Positions 62,901 through 64,000 of a stretch of DNA of 64,000 nucleotides are shown one piece after another. Position 1 is the stretch's first letter; each line of letters starts with the position of its first letter. A model generated the notes under the pieces. It worked only from the letters and a program-made list of their open reading frames with translations, searched no databases and was not told the origin of the DNA. The position numbers and the translations under genes were made by a program. This DNA is from Eremophila alpestris peregrina (taxonomy: Eukaryota > Chordata > Aves > Passeriformes > Alaudidae). The stretch spans positions 102,803 to 166,802 of the forward strand of contig WMCF01000021.1 of the NCBI GenBank assembly GCA_009792885.1, read 5' to 3'.

Positions 62901-63916
62901 ACAGCTCAGAGTTGTAGGTTAATTCATGGGATAGTTGCAGATTAGTTCATGGGTTAATTATAGTATGAAGAACTCCTTCCAAGTGTTGAGATGAGTTTGG
63001 AAAAGGGTGCTGCTGCTGTGGTTGTTGATGTTTTAAGTCACTGGTTACATAAAACCTCAAGTGTTATTTTCTGGCCTTTCGTGTAGTCACTTAAGTTTTT
63101 CTTTTTAAAAGTGGGGTGTTAAAATATGAAAATTAGTCTCATACTCAGTAACTCGGTACTCTTACTCAGTAAGAGTAAAGGTGTTACTTCTTTCAATAGG
63201 TGGTAAAGTGTCTGATGGAATACAATGCTAAACAAAATAAAAAGGACATACACGGAAATACTCCCTTAATTTATGCATGCTCAAATGGTCACTATGAGAC
63301 TGCTGCCCTGCTGCTGGAGGTAAGTGTTCTGCTGGATTTCTCCTGTGGTATCTGTGCTTACCCAGTTCTCAGGATCAGGATTTTTAGTTATGCATTTCTC
63401 TGTCAGAAATACTTGGGGAAAGAAAGAAGAGTTTTTAACGCACTCCTTTCAGTCCCATCCCTTCACAGATTTGAAGTAGGTAACTGTTACCTTGCTGTTG
63501 TACAGGCAGCTGTTTTTATGTGGCAGGTTTCAGCTTTCTTGCTTGGGATTATGTTACGTAGGGGTGGGGGTTTCTTAAGGATCTCTTAAGCTTGGAATAT
63601 GTAATAGAAGACCAGAATGATCTGATCCATGAAACTGTGGCTGTGAGATGGGGCACTAATGTGAGTTAGTTACTCAGTTACTCAGTCAGTCTGGTAGCTG
63701 TGGGGCTGCTGCTCCCTGCTGCCCTCCTAACTCTGCTTTTCCTTTGCTGTGCAGCACGGAGCCTCGGTGAACCTGTCCAACGCCCAGGGCAACACCGCCC
63801 TGCACGAGGCCGTGGCGGGCGGGAAGGAGGCGCTGGTGGCGCTGCTGCTGCAGCACGGGGCCCTGCGGCACCTGCGCAACCTGCGCGGCTGCACCGCTGC
63901 TGACTGCGCCCAGCCC
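37114..63916 (+). CDS. ANKRD27: ANKRD27 (VARP), VPS9-domain ankyrin repeat protein, coding exons 1-24 (3' end outside window)
   Basis: Endosomal adaptor: Rab21 GEF through its VPS9 domain, and Rab32/38, VAMP7 and VPS29/retromer effector in endosome-to-plasma-membrane and melanosome traffic (family knowledge). Twenty-four coding exons join in perfect phase to 885 codons; human is 1050 residues, so about 150 C-terminal residues lie beyond the edge. Order: N-terminal region (1-200, with [19 protein letters not shown]), VPS9 domain (about 225-372, with [20 protein letters not shown]), first zinc motif [10 protein letters not shown] (431-440), first ankyrin block (about 460-605), serine-rich linker corresponding to the VAMP7-binding region (about 615-669), second zinc motif [10 protein letters not shown] (711-720) and second ankyrin block (about 740 to the end). 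The start ATG at 37114 matches human MALYDEDLL. All identified donors are GT, two of them GTCAGT. No disabling change was found. Confidence 0.96.
38177..38287 (+). CDS. ANKRD27: ANKRD27 coding exon 2
   Basis: Residues 35-71 ([20 protein letters not shown] to LNGK). Acceptor TTCTTCTAG, donor GTATTT. Confidence 0.94.
38932..39088 (+). CDS. ANKRD27: ANKRD27 coding exon 3
   Basis: Residues 72-123 plus one base, including the strongly conserved [19 protein letters not shown] and IAHPLEK. Acceptor TTGTTTCAG, donor GTATGT. Confidence 0.95.
40573..40727 (+). CDS. ANKRD27: ANKRD27 coding exon 4
   Basis: Residues 124-175. The variable start [13 protein letters not shown] is followed by conserved [20 protein letters not shown] and [12 protein letters not shown]. 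The donor is GTCAGT after ATA, chosen because the next exon begins [10 protein letters not shown] in phase 0. Confidence 0.93.
41023..41082 (+). CDS. ANKRD27: ANKRD27 coding exon 5
   Basis: 20 codons, [20 protein letters not shown], almost identical to human. Donor GTAAAG. Confidence 0.95.
41176..41229 (+). CDS. ANKRD27: ANKRD27 coding exon 6
   Basis: 18 codons, [18 protein letters not shown], a helix entering the VPS9 domain. Acceptor GCTTTTCTAG, donor GTAAGC. Confidence 0.95.
41318..41383 (+). CDS. ANKRD27: ANKRD27 coding exon 7
   Basis: 22 codons ([20 protein letters not shown] then SE), the first part of the VPS9 domain. Donor GTAAGT. Confidence 0.95.
41462..41538 (+). CDS. ANKRD27: ANKRD27 coding exon 8
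   Basis: Residues 236-260 plus two bases, [20 protein letters not shown] then VKPEF, within the VPS9 domain. Donor GTGAGA. Confidence 0.95.
41897..42018 (+). CDS. ANKRD27: ANKRD27 coding exon 9
   Basis: Residues 261-301 plus one base, [20 protein letters not shown] to QSPSQR, within the VPS9 domain. Donor GTCAGT. Confidence 0.94.
42908..42986 (+). CDS. ANKRD27: ANKRD27 coding exon 10 (VPS9 catalytic region)
   Basis: Encodes [20 protein letters not shown] then TEIPN. The ADDLL and Y/LLVK segment is the most conserved, Rab-contacting part of VPS9 domains. Donor GTATGT. Confidence 0.95.
43674..43806 (+). CDS. ANKRD27: ANKRD27 coding exon 11 (end of VPS9 domain)
   Basis: Residues 328-372, [20 protein letters not shown] to [14 protein letters not shown]. 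Strong polypyrimidine acceptor, GTAAGC donor. Confidence 0.95.
43807..48391 (+). other. ANKRD27 intron between coding exons 11 and 12
   Basis: About 4.6 kb. Apart from the A43 run I see no repeat, exon or RNA gene. Open frames on both strands are short and unconserved. Confidence 0.65.
44868..44910 (+). repeat. A43 homopolymer in an ANKRD27 intron
   Basis: 43 uninterrupted A on the plus strand, preceded by GTATACTC and followed by CCAGCAC. A poly-A simple repeat, or the tail of a retroposed copy whose body I cannot identify. Confidence 0.9.
48392..48484 (+). CDS. ANKRD27: ANKRD27 coding exon 12
   Basis: 31 codons, [20 protein letters not shown] then [11 protein letters not shown], matching human DRLFLKQRMSLLSQM. 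Donor GTTAAT is weak but fits homology and phase. Confidence 0.92.
49280..49407 (+). CDS. ANKRD27: ANKRD27 coding exon 13 (first zinc motif)
   Basis: Residues 404-446. Contains [10 protein letters not shown] (C431, C435, C437, C440), the first Cys-rich Zn-fingernail that in VARP contacts VPS29 of retromer. All four cysteines are present. Donor GTGAGC. Confidence 0.95.
49835..49917 (+). CDS. ANKRD27: ANKRD27 coding exon 14
   Basis: Residues 446-474, [20 protein letters not shown] then LHIAAIC; the first ankyrin repeat begins here. Donor GTGAGT. Confidence 0.95.
50641..50756 (+). CDS. ANKRD27: ANKRD27 coding exon 15
   Basis: Residues 474-512, [20 protein letters not shown] and [18 protein letters not shown], ankyrin repeats of the block that binds Rab32/38. 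Donor GTAAGA. Confidence 0.95.
51476..51568 (+). CDS. ANKRD27: ANKRD27 coding exon 16
   Basis: 31 codons, [20 protein letters not shown] then [11 protein letters not shown], ankyrin repeat. Donor GTAAGT. Confidence 0.95.
51946..52143 (+). CDS. ANKRD27: ANKRD27 coding exon 17
   Basis: 66 codons, [40 protein letters not shown] and [11 protein letters not shown], the last repeats of the first ankyrin block. Donor GTACTC is weak but phase and homology agree. Confidence 0.95.
52453..52512 (+). CDS. ANKRD27: ANKRD27 coding exon 18
   Basis: 20 codons, [20 protein letters not shown], the start of the linker between ankyrin blocks. Donor GTAACA. Confidence 0.92.
52629..52748 (+). CDS. ANKRD27: ANKRD27 coding exon 19 (serine-rich linker)
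   Basis: 40 codons, [33 protein letters not shown] and KNNSKE. A low-complexity serine-rich segment corresponding to the VAMP7-binding linker of mammalian VARP. Donor GTAAGG. Confidence 0.92.
52749..56705 (+). other. ANKRD27 intron between coding exons 19 and 20
   Basis: About 4 kb with no recognised element. Longer open frames on either strand (for example 55466-55852 minus) show no family resemblance. Confidence 0.65.
56706..56750 (+). CDS. ANKRD27: ANKRD27 coding exon 20
   Basis: 15 codons, [15 protein letters not shown], identical to human over this stretch. A small exon with large flanking introns. Donor GTGAGT. Confidence 0.95.
56751..59623 (+). other. ANKRD27 intron between coding exons 20 and 21
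   Basis: About 2.9 kb, no recognised repeat or gene. Confidence 0.65.
59624..59746 (+). CDS. ANKRD27: ANKRD27 coding exon 21 (second zinc motif)
   Basis: 41 codons, [20 protein letters not shown] then [15 protein letters not shown]. The second Zn-fingernail is intact (C711, C715, C717, C720). Donor GTTGGA is weak. Confidence 0.94.
59747..61540 (+). other. ANKRD27 intron between coding exons 21 and 22
   Basis: About 1.8 kb. It contains the T/G simple-sequence stretch at 60330-60470; otherwise nothing recognised. Confidence 0.65.
60330..60470. repeat. T/G low-complexity tract
   Basis: About 140 bp of the plus strand is almost only T and G (repeated GTTTTTTG and TTTGTTTG units), with very few A or C. 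Confidence 0.85.
61541..61738 (+). CDS. ANKRD27: ANKRD27 coding exon 22 (GC-rich)
   Basis: 66 codons, [39 protein letters not shown] and [13 protein letters not shown], starting the second ankyrin block. Third codon positions are almost all G or C, unlike exons 21 and 23. Donor GTAACT. Confidence 0.95.
61739..63199 (+). other. ANKRD27 intron between coding exons 22 and 23
   Basis: About 1.5 kb. It holds the AAAATGGAC repeat near its start and a purine-rich stretch (about 62640-62905). No exon seen. Confidence 0.65.
61865..61910. repeat. Short imperfect tandem repeat (AAAATGGAC unit)
   Basis: Four near-copies of AAATGGACAC/AAATGGTCAC spaced about 11 bp apart. About 25 bp downstream is a TATA-like CTTTTATAAG (about 61930). 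The stretch may be an old LTR fragment, but I cannot bound it. Confidence 0.55.
63200..63319 (+). CDS. ANKRD27: ANKRD27 coding exon 23
   Basis: 40 codons, [20 protein letters not shown] then [20 protein letters not shown], ankyrin repeat. AT-rich codon use. Donor GTAAGT. Confidence 0.95.
63755..63916 (+). CDS. ANKRD27: ANKRD27 coding exon 24 (GC-rich), last in window
   Basis: 54 codons, [38 protein letters not shown] and CTAADCAQP, ankyrin repeats. Human reads [20 protein letters not shown] at the start. Donor GTGAGT at 63917. The gene continues off the right edge. Confidence 0.94.
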
Positions 63917-63940
63917 GTGAGTGCTGCACGGGGCTCTGGG

Positions 63941-64000
63941 GCAGGGCTGGGGATACACCGACACTGCTGCTGTCACTGCAGGGCTGGGGATACACCGACA
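63941..64000. repeat. 37-bp tandem repeat at window edge
   Basis: GCAGGGCTGGGGATACACCG recurs exactly 37 bp later (63941 and 63978), and the second copy runs off the window. It lies 25 bp after the donor of ANKRD27 coding exon 24. Copy number is unknown. Confidence 0.8.

Noticed and set aside
1..64000. CRISPR arrays, operons, tRNA or rRNA genes, or a novel gene cluster
   Set aside because: None seen. The window is ordinary vertebrate euchromatin with a conserved four-gene block. I did not find evidence for a new system and did not force one.

Overview
The window is a piece of a bird nuclear chromosome, probably a passerine. It has vertebrate multi-exon genes with GT-AG introns and repeated fragments of the CR1 LINE, the dominant avian retroposon. 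It carries the 5' part of TDRD12 (- strand), all of NUDT19 (- strand), all of RGS9BP (- strand) and the first 24 coding exons of ANKRD27 (+ strand). This is the gene order and orientation known from human 19q13.11 (ANKRD27-RGS9BP-NUDT19-TDRD12), so the block is a conserved vertebrate syntenic segment. Gene identities rest on my reading of exon translations against remembered family sequences; no database search was run.

Layout from left to right. (1) 168-6488: the eight 5'-most coding exons of TDRD12 (286 codons), running right to left and leaving the window on the left; its start codon is at 6459 and a GC-rich probable promoter lies at about 7690-8056. (2) 8057-8657: an LTR-like sequence on the - strand, directly upstream of that promoter. 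(3) About 9225-10035: a decayed CR1 LINE fragment on the + strand with reverse-transcriptase-region coding. (4) 11219-15090: NUDT19 in three exons, with a CpG-rich first exon and promoter; a CR1 3' end lies in intron 1. (5) 15260-25750: gene-poor DNA with three CR1 3'-end copies. (6) 25763-26476: the single-exon RGS9BP gene. (7) About 26480-27360: a CpG-dense region between the divergent RGS9BP and ANKRD27 genes. (8) 27159-37084: a long apparent ANKRD27 intron 1 with one CR1. (9) 37114-63916: ANKRD27 coding exons 1-24 (885 codons), with the 3' end beyond the right edge. The window closes inside a 37-bp tandem repeat.

The four genes do not form a pathway. TDRD12 is a germline piRNA factor, NUDT19 a peroxisomal CoA/acyl-CoA diphosphatase, RGS9BP the membrane anchor of the photoreceptor RGS9-1/Gbeta5 GAP complex, and ANKRD27 (VARP) an endosomal Rab21 GEF and Rab32/38, VAMP7 and retromer effector.

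I found no undescribed multi-gene system. The points most worth a second look are a GC-AG intron in TDRD12, an LTR-like element abutting and co-oriented with the TDRD12 promoter, a predicted splice-spanning uORF in ANKRD27, sharp GC contrasts between neighbouring ANKRD27 exons, and a peroxisomal SRL terminus on NUDT19.
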